Part shown: one piece after another, positions 1 to 6,955 of the stretch
Layout of the letters: each line of letters begins with the position of its first letter
Position numbering within the stretch: position 1 is the first letter of the stretch
Assembly (NCBI GenBank): GCA_029777145.1
Contig: JAKOSS010000684.1
Location: forward strand, 1-20,054
From: Acidobacteriota bacterium
GTDB lineage: Bacteria; Acidobacteriota; Blastocatellia; Pyrinomonadales; Pyrinomonadaceae
Direction: 5' to 3'
DNA: 20,054 bases
Translations under genes and position numbers: made by a program
The notes under the pieces: model-generated
Told to the model about the DNA's origin: nothing
The model's input: the letters and a program-made list of their open reading frames with translations, nothing else
Database searches by the model: none

Positions 1-816
1 AAGATCGCACAGGTCGCCGCTTCGGTCTTTGGAATTCCGATCGAAAAAGTTAAGGTCCACACGACCAACACGCTGCGAATCGCGAACACTTCTCCGACGG
101 CGGCTTCGGCAGCTGCGGATCTGAACGGCAAGGCGACGCAGATCGCGTGCGAGAAGATCCTCGAACGGCTGAACGAAGTGGCCGCGGAGCTCGAGATTGA
201 GGCTTGGCCTCGAGCGAACGGTGCCGAAACGGACTGGTTTGAGCTTGTAAACGAAGCGCATCTGAAACGCGTAAGTCTTAGCGAACACGCGCATTACGCG
301 ACGCCGGGAATCGGTTTCGACTGGTCGGTCGCCAAAGGACATCCGTTCGCCTATCACGTTTACGGAACGGCGATCGTCGGCGTTACGGTCGATTGCCTGC
401 GCGGCACCTACGACTTTGATTACGTGAAATGCTGCCACGATTTCGGGCAATCGATGAACACGGCCGTTGATCGCGGGCAGATCGAAGGCGGTATCGCTCA
501 GGGTATCGGCTGGATGACGATGGAAGAAGTCGTTTACGATTCGGACGGTCGGCTACGTTCGAACGCGCTCTCGACATACAAGATTCCCGACGTTTACTCG
601 GTTCCGGACGAGATCGCGATCGAGGCGCTTGAAACGACTCGACCTAATCTTGCTGTTTTCAATTCAAAAGCCGTCGGCGAACCGCCGCTGATGTACGGGA
701 TCGGCGCCTATTTCGCGATCCGCGAAGCCATTAAAGCCTTCGATCAAGAGAACTTACCGGACTTCGACGCGCCGTTTACGGCCGAAAAGGTGTTGATGAA
801 TCTCCATCGACTCTAG
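1..816 (+). CDS. xdhB: Xanthine dehydrogenase molybdopterin-binding subunit, C-terminal part (5' truncated by window edge)
   Basis: The reading frame is open from base 1 to the TAG at 814-816, giving 271 visible residues, so the true start lies outside the window. This is the C-terminal part of the large molybdenum-cofactor subunit of the xanthine dehydrogenase family, which hydroxylates purines such as hypoxanthine and xanthine. The first part reads KIAQVAASVFGIPIEKV and later LRIANTSPTAAS, typical of the cofactor-binding domain. A glutamine-rich cofactor segment (IEGGIAQGIGWMTMEE) follows. Near the end KAVGEPPLMYGIGAYFAIRE contains the Glu of the GEPP motif, the catalytic base in this family. 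The maturation gene xdhC lies 1.5 kb downstream on the same strand, which supports the assignment. The specific substrate cannot be fixed from this fragment. Confidence 0.93.
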   Translation, partial: KIAQVAASVFGIPIEKVKVHTTNTLRIANTSPTAASAAADLNGKATQIACEKILERLNEVAAELEIEAWPRANGAETDWFELVNEAHLKRVSLSEHAHYATPGIGFDWSVAKGHPFAYHVYGTAIVGVTVDCLRGTYDFDYVKCCHDFGQSMNTAVDRGQIEGGIAQGIGWMTMEEVVYDSDGRLRSNALSTYKIPDVYSVPDEIAIEALETTRPNLAVFNSKAVGEPPLMYGIGAYFAIREAIKAFDQENLPDFDAPFTAEKVLMNLHRL

Positions 817-817
817 C

Positions 818-836
818 GGCCGCAACCCACGCGGCC
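818..836. terminator. Perfect 6-bp hairpin between convergent genes
   Basis: GGCCGC (818-823) and GCGGCC (831-836) form a perfect stem around a 7-nt loop. It fills the 23-bp gap between the stop codons of the convergent xdhB and S41 peptidase genes. There is no T-run on either side, so a shared bidirectional terminator is plausible from position but not proven from sequence. Confidence 0.4.
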
Positions 837-839
837 AAA

Positions 840-2282
840 TCATGTTCCGATCTTCGAGAGGTACTCGACAACTTTCCTGAGTTTCACGTCGGCGGGTTCC
901 CACGGATCAAAAAGTTTCACATCGGGCTCGATACCCTCGACCTCGTTGACGCCGTCCGCCCGGAACCGGGCGCAATCGGGCATTCGAAGCTGCAGCTTGC
1001 TGACCGGCAAGAAGTACTGCGTTCCGCCGTCGACATAACCGCAGCCCGCGCCGAACGTCTTTGAACCGATCGTGGTCGCGACCTTTGCGCGTTGAAGCAT
1101 CGAGACGAACATCTCCGATGCCGACGCTGTGCGGTCGTCAGTCAGGACATAGATCTTTCCGTGAAAAATTCCCTTCTCGAATTCATACGGTTCGGCGCTC
1201 GTCAATGAATTCCGCGATTTGAGATTCGCGACCGTTTTCGGGTCGATCTTGCCGGCGAGTCCGCCGACGAGCCGTGCCGAACTGAGCCGCTCGCAGTTCG
1301 GTTTTGTCGTCTTGTCCGTCCAAAAATAGCCGAGGTCGCACGGCGTCTTGGCGTCCGCGACGTATTCGGTCAGCTTGCGTTTCGCGCCTTTTAGAATTGT
1401 TTTCTGCGTCTTTGTAAGGTCCTTCCGCCTGAGATCGTCGTTCACGTCGGCGAGCTGGCTTTCGAGGATCTTGACCCAATGAGGATGGCGGATGAATCGC
1501 AGCGTCGGCGGCGTCAGTTCGACAGGCGAGAGCGCCTTTGCGATCACCGATACCCAGTCGCTCCCGCCGCCGTTCAGCGCAATGTCGACGAGCAAAGCGG
1601 TCGGCTTTTTCGCAGCCAGATCGCGAACCTGTGAGATGAATCTTTCGGTCAGGCGCCGTTCGGATTCGCCCTGAAAACGATCGATGCATTCGCCGTCGCA
1701 ATCGCCTTCGAGCGACTCACGAAATCTCTCCCAAGCCGCCGCGCAGTTGCCCTGATACGCGCCCGGGGAAAACAGCGGAATCGAAATGATCGCGATCGAT
1801 TTTCCGCTTCCAAAGTCGAGGATTCCGGCGGGAAACGGATCGCTTTCGGCGCCAACGGCAGAAAATCCCGGAGCATCCTGAAACGCGACCGAGAATCGTT
1901 TGGGACGCGCATTGACGCCAATGGTCGAACACGCCTGCTCGCCGGTCGCAGTCTTCGGAATCACCCGCGATTCACTCTCAGAATTGTTCGCGGACGGCTT
2001 TCGGATCTGGAGATGGCCGTCGTGAAACGCCCTCAGAAATTCGGCGATGACCTTCTGCGCCTCGGCCGGCGATTTCGCTTCGTTCAGCCCGGCGACCGTC
2101 TTGCGATCGAGCTCGACAAGATCGATCTTCGTCCGCGCCCACTCGAAGTTCGCGTAAGCCTCGGCCATGTATTTCTTCATCGCCGAGTAATCCTCGAGCC
2201 ATTGCTCGGTCGTCTGGGCGAACGCGTTCGCCGCCGCGGCGAACACAAGTGTAACGATCAGGGGTATTTTGTAAATCGTCAT
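840..2282 (-). CDS. Secreted S41-family peptidase (tail-specific protease relative)
   Basis: This is a 480-aa protein. I chose the start at 2282 because it places a clear signal peptide (MTIYKIPLIVTLVFAAAANA, probable cleavage after AFA at residue 22) at the N-terminus. The longer frame up to 2375 would overlap the divergent xdhC start. The protein is probably periplasmic. The segment FHDGHLQI (His87, His90) matches the N-terminal DGH motif of S41 proteins. DRTASASEMF carries the expected nucleophile Ser387. TFGAG follows: where E. coli Tsp has its catalytic Lys (TFGKG), this protein has Ala412. It may use a tricorn-like Ser/His arrangement or have altered activity; this is inference. No PDZ domain is obvious. 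It sits between xdhB and xdhC on the opposite strand, so it is probably not functionally linked to them. Confidence 0.85.
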   Translation of the reverse strand: MTIYKIPLIVTLVFAAAANAFAQTTEQWLEDYSAMKKYMAEAYANFEWARTKIDLVELDRKTVAGLNEAKSPAEAQKVIAEFLRAFHDGHLQIRKPSANNSESESRVIPKTATGEQACSTIGVNARPKRFSVAFQDAPGFSAVGAESDPFPAGILDFGSGKSIAIISIPLFSPGAYQGNCAAAWERFRESLEGDCDGECIDRFQGESERRLTERFISQVRDLAAKKPTALLVDIALNGGGSDWVSVIAKALSPVELTPPTLRFIRHPHWVKILESQLADVNDDLRRKDLTKTQKTILKGAKRKLTEYVADAKTPCDLGYFWTDKTTKPNCERLSSARLVGGLAGKIDPKTVANLKSRNSLTSAEPYEFEKGIFHGKIYVLTDDRTASASEMFVSMLQRAKVATTIGSKTFGAGCGYVDGGTQYFLPVSKLQLRMPDCARFRADGVNEVEGIEPDVKLFDPWEPADVKLRKVVEYLSKIGT

Positions 2283-2359
2283 AAGTAGTTGATTGCGATA
2301 GAATTCGACTCTGTGGCTAGGACCTAAACGAGCCGGGTGAACGCTTTGTTCCGGAAAGG

Positions 2360-3322
2360 ATGAATATCGAAACACAAATTTGGAAAGCCGCGACCAAGGC
2401 CCTTGTCGCTGGCAATCGTGCGGTCTTGCTCGTCGTCGCTGAAAGTTCGGGCAGTTCGCCCGGACGAAAGGGATTCAAATTACTTGTCACCGAAGGCGAT
2501 CTGATCGGCAGCATCGGCGGCGGCGTGATGGAGGTTTCCCTCGTCAACCGTGCGCGCGGGATACTGCGGTCCGAAATCCCAGATCCCAAATCCCAGATAG
2601 TCGACCTCGTACACCGGGCGAATGTTCCGAACCCGAGCGGAATGATATGTTCGGGACGCCAATCGGTGATCATTTGCGTGCTCGATAAAGAAGATCGCGA
2701 TACGGTCGAAACGATCGTATCAGCGTTGGAAAACGGGATCGAGCTGAACATCGTCATCGATGAAAATGGTATGCGAATCAGGCCGCCTGAAGGCGGAACT
2801 CCAAGCAATCGAAAATCGGAAGCGGCCTTGTTTCAGTACACCGAGATGCTCGGACGCAAACCTCGGCTTTTCGTTGTCGGTGGCGGCCACTGCGCGCTCG
2901 CGCTTTCGGAACTGATGTCAAAGATCGGCTTTCGGATCGAACTCTTCGACGATCGCGCCGAGCTGAACACGCTGGAGAAGAATTCGTTCGCCGACACGAA
3001 GACGATCGTCGATTCGTACGAGTCGATCGCCGACCACATCCCCGCCGGCGATGACGTCTATGTCGTCGTCATGACGCTCGGATACGCGTTCGACGAAATC
3101 GTCATCCGCCGCCTTTTCGACAAGGATTTCAGGTATTTCGGCGTTCTCGGAAGCAAGGCAAAGATGAAGACTTTGCTAAACTCTCTGAAGAAGGAAGGGT
3201 TTGACGAGGGCCGGCTGAACCGGATCAGAACGCCGATCGGAGTTCCGATAAACAGCCGGACGCCGGAAGAGATCGCCGTTTCGATCGCCGCCGAGATCAT
3301 CTCGGTAAAGAACTCTGACTAG
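2360..3322 (+). CDS. xdhC: XdhC/CoxI family molybdenum hydroxylase maturation factor
   Basis: This 320-aa protein follows the XdhC plan. The N-terminal XdhC/CoxI domain has SSGSSPGRKGFKLLV at residues 29-43 and GSIGGGVMEV at 50-59. A variable linker follows, then a C-terminal Rossmann-like XdhC domain beginning RLFVVGGGHCALALSE (GGGHCA at 174-179) and containing GVLGSKAKMKTLL and TPIGVPINSRTPEEIA. XdhC proteins bind molybdenum cofactor, promote its sulfuration and insert it into xanthine dehydrogenase; the target here is presumably the enzyme encoded at the window's left edge. The usual MICGG-type motif reads GMICSGRQSV at 94-103. Two stretches look foreign: residues 71-80 (SEIPDPKSQI) and 141-152 (RPPEGGTPSNRK). 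Their DNA matches the intergenic repeat at 6480-6690 (see findings). GGAAAGG directly abuts the ATG, too close for a normal ribosome site. Confidence 0.92.
   Translation: MNIETQIWKAATKALVAGNRAVLLVVAESSGSSPGRKGFKLLVTEGDLIGSIGGGVMEVSLVNRARGILRSEIPDPKSQIVDLVHRANVPNPSGMICSGRQSVIICVLDKEDRDTVETIVSALENGIELNIVIDENGMRIRPPEGGTPSNRKSEAALFQYTEMLGRKPRLFVVGGGHCALALSELMSKIGFRIELFDDRAELNTLEKNSFADTKTIVDSYESIADHIPAGDDVYVVVMTLGYAFDEIVIRRLFDKDFRYFGVLGSKAKMKTLLNSLKKEGFDEGRLNRIRTPIGVPINSRTPEEIAVSIAAEIISVKNSD
2571..2597 (+). repeat. Degenerate AAATCCC-type repeat tract inside xdhC
   Basis: The DNA reads as successive AAATCCCAGATCCCAAATCC-like units and encodes SEIPDPKSQ in frame. It resembles the reverse complement of the flank of the 63-bp array near 6476-6500. 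It lies in the region linking the N-terminal XdhC motif to the MIC-type motif. The match is short and AT/C-rich, so chance similarity is possible. Confidence 0.45.
2781..2817 (-). repeat. In-frame copy of the palindromic 63-bp intergenic repeat inside xdhC
   Basis: The palindrome CCGCCTGAAGGCGG (2783-2796) is followed by AACTCCAAGCAATCGAAAAT. Read on the minus strand, this matches the core of the array units at 6498-6690 with only single-base differences over roughly 30 bases. In xdhC it encodes residues 141-152, RPPEGGTPSNRK, in the linker before the Rossmann domain, without breaking the frame. Confidence 0.8.
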
Positions 3323-3343
3323 CCGGCAAGCTAATTGCGATAA

Positions 3344-3378
3344 TCAGCTGTCAGTTATCAGTTATCAGTTATCAGCTA
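3344..3378 (+). repeat. Heptanucleotide tandem repeat (TCAGTTA family, 5 units)
   Basis: Five 7-bp units run without interruption: TCAGCTG, then TCAGTTA three times, then TCAGCTA. The array lies in the gap between xdhC and the thioredoxin-NHL gene. A short inverted stretch of the same family (AGCTGATAACTGA) occurs at 12549-12561. Confidence 0.85.
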
Positions 3379-3470
3379 TTTCGAAATGCTTACCGAAGCG
3401 AGATCTTTTCGCAAGTATTCCGAAGCGCCGGTTTGGGAATAAACGGACGAACCCGGGGAATCAAAGATTT

Positions 3471-5411
3471 ATGCATCTGCGCCGCAAAGTAGTGCTTTTT
3501 CCGCTGTTGCTTTTGCTCGCGACGGTGATCGTTTCGGCACAAAAACAGATCAAGGCCCCCGAACTGAACGGCGGCGAGAGCTGGCTGAATGTCGATAAAC
3601 CGTTGACTTTGGCGGGTTTGCGCGGGAAGGTCGTACTGCTCGACTTCTGGACCTACGGCTGCATCAACTGCATTCATATCATTCCCGATCTCAAGAAACT
3701 CGAGACCAAGTACCCGAAGAATCTGGTCGTCATCGGTGTCCATTCGGCCAAGTTCGAGAACGAGAGCGAGACCGACAACATCCGCAACATCATCGTCCGC
3801 TACGGGATCGAACATCCGGTCGTCAACGATTCCGACTACCGGATCTGGAACCGGTACGGAGTTAGGGCCTGGCCGACGCGTGTGCTGGTCGACCCGAACG
3901 GATTCATCATCGGAGTCTATTCGGGAGAAGGCGGCTACGACGAGATCGACACGACGATCACGAAGGCGATCAGCCTCGCGCGGGCGAAAGGCGAACTCGA
4001 CGAAACGCCGCTCAATCTCGCGCTCGAACGGGCGAAGGTCGGCGATCTTCCGCTCGCGTACCCCGGCAAAGTTCTTGCCGACGCCGCGTCGAACCGACTT
4101 TTCATCTCGGATTCGAATCACAACCGGATCGTCGTCACCGATCTCGACGGGCAGCTCGTCGAAACGATCGGGAGCGGCCAGGCCGGCGCAAATGACGGTG
4201 GATTCGGCTCGTGCACGTTCTATCAGCCGCAAGGACTTGCGCTCGACGGCGACAAACTTTACGTCGCGGATCGCGAGAATCACCGGATCCGCCTCGTCGA
4301 TCTCAAGAAAAAGACCGTTGCGACGATCGCCGGTACCGGTATCATCGACGATTTCGCGAATATCGGCGGCGAGGCGCTCAAAACGGCGCTCCGCTCGCCG
4401 TGGGACGTCAGCCTCGCCGGAAACTATCTGTTCGTCGCGATGGCCGGTTCGCACCAGATCTGGCGGATGGACCTCGCGAAGGGCTACATCGAACCGTACG
4501 CGGGTAACCGGATCGAGGCGCGCATCGACGGCAAACGCCTGAGCGCGAGTTTCGCGCAGCCGTCGGGACTCGCGAACGACGGACGATATCTGTACGTCGC
4601 GGACAGCGAATCGAACATCATCCGCCGGATCGATCTCCGGCGAGAAACCGTCGACACGCTCGTCGGCGGCGATCTTTTCGAATTCGGCGACGTCGACGGA
4701 ACGGGCGACGACGTCAGGCTCCAGCACCCGCTGGGCGTCACGCTTTTTGACGGCAAGGTCCTGATCGCCGACACGTACAATCATCGGATCAAATCGCTCA
4801 ACCCTGACGACAAAAGCGTCAAAGCACTTTTCGGTTCAGGAAAGCCGGGCCAGGCCGATGGCAAGAACGCATCGTGCTACGAACCCGGCGGGATCAGCGT
4901 CGCTGACGGAAAACTCTATGTCGCCGATACCAACAACCATGCGATCCGCGTCGTCGATCTCAAGACGAAAATGACCTCGACGCTGATGATCCGCGGCCTT
5001 AAACCGCCTTCGCCGGCCGAACCGGAAGGCGAGAGCGAGATCCCGAACCGTCAGCTTATCCAACTCGATCCGCGCGAGGTTTCTGCGGATTCACCCGCGA
5101 CGATCGCCGTCGATCTTTCGTTTCCGGACGGCTATCACTTGAACCCAAACGCGCCGCACCGGCTTCAGATCACGTTCGAGGCTGACGGGAAGACGAACTC
5201 TTCATCGCAGCGGTTCAACTCGCTGCCGATCACGGTTCCGGTCCGGATCGCCGCGAACGCGACAAAGATCACGGTGAAGGCGACGCTCACCTACTGCCGC
5301 GAGGACAACACCGGCGTTTGCCGGATAAAGTCAATCGTGTGGGACATTCCGGTAAAACCGGTTCGGAACAAATTGGCTGCGACGATCGAACTTTCGACAA
5401 AGATCGACTGA
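3471..5411 (+). CDS. Secreted thioredoxin-like/NHL-repeat protein with C-terminal DsbD-alpha-like domain
   Basis: This 646-aa protein has a signal peptide (MHLRRKVVLFPLLLLLATVI, cleavage probably after VSA at 23). Residues 30-165 form a TlpA/NHLRC2-like thioredoxin domain with redox motif C64-I-N-C67 in WTYGCINCIH and the cis-proline at WPT (Pro135). Several NHL beta-propeller repeats follow at about 190-500, recognised by recurring units such as YVADRENHRIRLVDL, YVADSESNIIRRIDL and YVADTNNHAIRVVDL. The last ~110 residues resemble the N-terminal alpha domain of DsbD, with two cysteines in YCREDNTGVC (609 and 617). A periplasmic thiol-disulfide role, with the tail as an in-cis or partner redox domain, is inference. 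GGGGAA about 11 bases before the ATG is a plausible ribosome site. A long antisense frame at 3390-4784 is a shadow. Confidence 0.9.
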   Translation: MHLRRKVVLFPLLLLLATVIVSAQKQIKAPELNGGESWLNVDKPLTLAGLRGKVVLLDFWTYGCINCIHIIPDLKKLETKYPKNLVVIGVHSAKFENESETDNIRNIIVRYGIEHPVVNDSDYRIWNRYGVRAWPTRVLVDPNGFIIGVYSGEGGYDEIDTTITKAISLARAKGELDETPLNLALERAKVGDLPLAYPGKVLADAASNRLFISDSNHNRIVVTDLDGQLVETIGSGQAGANDGGFGSCTFYQPQGLALDGDKLYVADRENHRIRLVDLKKKTVATIAGTGIIDDFANIGGEALKTALRSPWDVSLAGNYLFVAMAGSHQIWRMDLAKGYIEPYAGNRIEARIDGKRLSASFAQPSGLANDGRYLYVADSESNIIRRIDLRRETVDTLVGGDLFEFGDVDGTGDDVRLQHPLGVTLFDGKVLIADTYNHRIKSLNPDDKSVKALFGSGKPGQADGKNASCYEPGGISVADGKLYVADTNNHAIRVVDLKTKMTSTLMIRGLKPPSPAEPEGESEIPNRQLIQLDPREVSADSPATIAVDLSFPDGYHLNPNAPHRLQITFEADGKTNSSSQRFNSLPITVPVRIAANATKITVKATLTYCREDNTGVCRIKSIVWDIPVKPVRNKLAATIELSTKID

Positions 5412-5485
5412 AAATTCGCCTAAACAACGCATTTGACGCCGGCGCGCTTCGACTTTTCCCGTGAATTCCTTAAATTGGAATATGA

Positions 5486-6469
5486 ATGGAAACTTCACGA
5501 GAGAACTACCAGTTCCAGAAGATCGTCGCGGTCGTCGGCGTTTCGCTCTTCGTCATCAAATTCGTCGCTTGGTACATGACGAATTCGGTCGCGATCCTGA
5601 CCGACGCACTTGAGAGTACGATCAACGTAACTGCCGCTTTCGTAGGACTTTACAGCCTTTATCTTTCCGCACAACCGCGTGACGCGAACCATCCGTACGG
5701 ACACGGCAAGGTCGAGTTCGTCTCGGCCGCGATCGAGGGCACGCTGATCACGCTCGCCGGCTGTCTGATCATCTATGAATCCGTCTACAACCTCTGGCAT
5801 CCGCACGAGATCGGAAAGTTGGATTATGGCATCATCCTTGTCGCGTTAACGGCGGCCGTCAATTGGGGTGTCGGATTTTTCGCCGTCAGAAAAGGCCAGA
5901 AAAACTCATCGCTGGCACTCGTCGCGAGCGGAAAACATCTTCAGTCAGATACGTATTCGACGATCGGGATCATCATCGGCCTCGGACTGATCCTCGTCAC
6001 CGGAATGGTCTGGATCGACAGCGCGGTTGCGCTGATCTTCGGCGGGATCATCATCTTCACCGGCTACAAAATTCTTCGCGGATCGATCGCCGGGATCATG
6101 GACGAGGCGGACGAAGATCTGCTGAAACGGATGGTCGCGACGCTTGAAGAATCACGGCAGGAGAACTGGATCGACCTTCATAACCTTCGCATCATCAAAT
6201 ACGGCAACACTTTGCACGTCGACTGCCACCTCACCGTTCCGTGGTACATGTCAGTCCACGACGCACACGATGAGGTCGACGACATGGAGACGCTGATCGA
6301 CGCCCGGTTCGGCGAAAGCATCGAAATGTTCGTCCACACCGACCCGTGCGCGAGTTTCTCGTGCGAGATCTGCACCAAGACCGACTGCGACGTCCGCGAA
6401 AAGCCGTTTGTCCGCAAGCTCAACTGGACGGAGATCGACATCACCGACGACTCGAAACACCACCTTTGA
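5486..6469 (+). CDS. Cation diffusion facilitator (CDF) family metal transporter
   Basis: This 327-aa inner-membrane protein matches the FieF/CzcD superfamily, which exchanges divalent metals (Zn, Fe, Mn, Co) for protons. Early hydrophobic segments surround LTDALEST, and a later one follows HLQSDTYS; these supply the Asp/Glu and His/Asp residues of the transport site. HPYGHGKVEF is the conserved loop after the second membrane segment. The C-terminal cytoplasmic domain (MDEADEDLLKR to about residue 285) is the usual regulatory fold. Unusual is the tail, CASFSCEICTKTDCDV, with four cysteines in a short span, which may be a metal-binding extension. The only ribosome-site-like GGAA (5477-5480) is paired in a small ATTCC/GGAAT inverted repeat. 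The metal specificity cannot be read from sequence alone. Confidence 0.93.
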   Translation: METSRENYQFQKIVAVVGVSLFVIKFVAWYMTNSVAILTDALESTINVTAAFVGLYSLYLSAQPRDANHPYGHGKVEFVSAAIEGTLITLAGCLIIYESVYNLWHPHEIGKLDYGIILVALTAAVNWGVGFFAVRKGQKNSSLALVASGKHLQSDTYSTIGIIIGLGLILVTGMVWIDSAVALIFGGIIIFTGYKILRGSIAGIMDEADEDLLKRMVATLEESRQENWIDLHNLRIIKYGNTLHVDCHLTVPWYMSVHDAHDEVDDMETLIDARFGESIEMFVHTDPCASFSCEICTKTDCDVREKPFVRKLNWTEIDITDDSKHHL

Positions 6470-6497
6470 CATTTGGGAATTCGGATTTGGGAATTGG

Positions 6498-6691
6498 GAT
6501 TGTTTGGAGATCCGCCTTCAGGCGGCCCTTTCGATTTCGGATTTTCGATTTTGGATTTTGGATTGTTTGGAGTTCCGCCTTCAGGCGACCCTTTCGATTT
6601 TGGATTTTCGATTTTGGATTTTGGATTGTTTGGAGTTCCGCCTCCGGGCGGCCCTTTTGATTTCGGATTTTCGTTTGCGGATTTTGGATTG
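6498..6691 (+). repeat. 63-bp tandem repeat array, three full units, each with a palindromic core
   Basis: Units begin with GATTGTTTGGAG-like sequence at 6498, 6561 and 6624, and a fourth start (GATTG) lies at 6687, an exact 63-bp period. Each unit holds a palindrome: CCGCCTTCAGGCGG at 6512-6525, CCGCCTTCAGGCGA at 6575-6588 and CCGCCTCCGGGCGG at 6638-6651. The remainder is GGATTTTGGATTTTCGATTTT-like. Because 63 is a multiple of three, several frames stay open across it; I regard these as non-coding. Confidence 0.95.
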
Positions 6692-6698
6692 CAAAACG

Positions 6699-6955
6699 AC
6701 GACATTCGTTCACCGTTGAATCCGGTCGTCAACAAGTCGCGGAGCGACGTCGTATTTCTGAATGCGCATTTCGGATCGCGGAATTGGATTCGCCGCGAGC
6801 CACGACAATCGTTCGCCGTTGGATTCGTGCGTCAACAAGTCGCGGAGCGACATCGTATTTCTGAATGCGCATTTCGGATCGCGGAATTCGATTCGCCGCG
6901 ATCCACGACATTCGTTCACCGTTGAATCCGGTCGTCAACAAGTCGCGGAGCGACG
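6699..6955 (+). repeat. 103-bp tandem repeat array, two full units and a partial third
   Basis: Units start with ACGACATTCGTTC or close variants at 6699, 6802 and 6905, an exact 103-bp period. Each contains CAACAAGTCGCGGAGCGAC. The first two also contain CGTATTTCTGAATGCGCATT and GGATCGCGGAATT. The third unit breaks off near 6955 and runs into the left arm of the inverted structure that follows. Confidence 0.93.

Noticed and set aside
3390..4784. A 464-codon open frame on the minus strand
   Set aside because: It lies antisense to the clearly real thioredoxin-NHL gene, is rich in Arg/Asp/Val in a way typical of shadow frames, and has no recognisable domain.
4990..5030. CCGCCTTCGCCGGCC in the linker of the thioredoxin-NHL gene as another repeat insertion
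   Set aside because: Only the first eight bases match the palindromic core without a shift, which is too short to distinguish from chance in GC-rich coding DNA.
6473..6925. Open frame encoding a 21-residue repeat (LFGVPPSGDPFDFGFSILDF...)
   Set aside because: It is open only because the array period is a multiple of three. It starts at a TTG with no ribosome site and runs into an unrelated repeat.
6498..6955. CRISPR array
   Set aside because: Repeats are directly adjacent with no unique spacers, unit lengths of 63 and 103 bp are unsuitable, and no cas genes are present.
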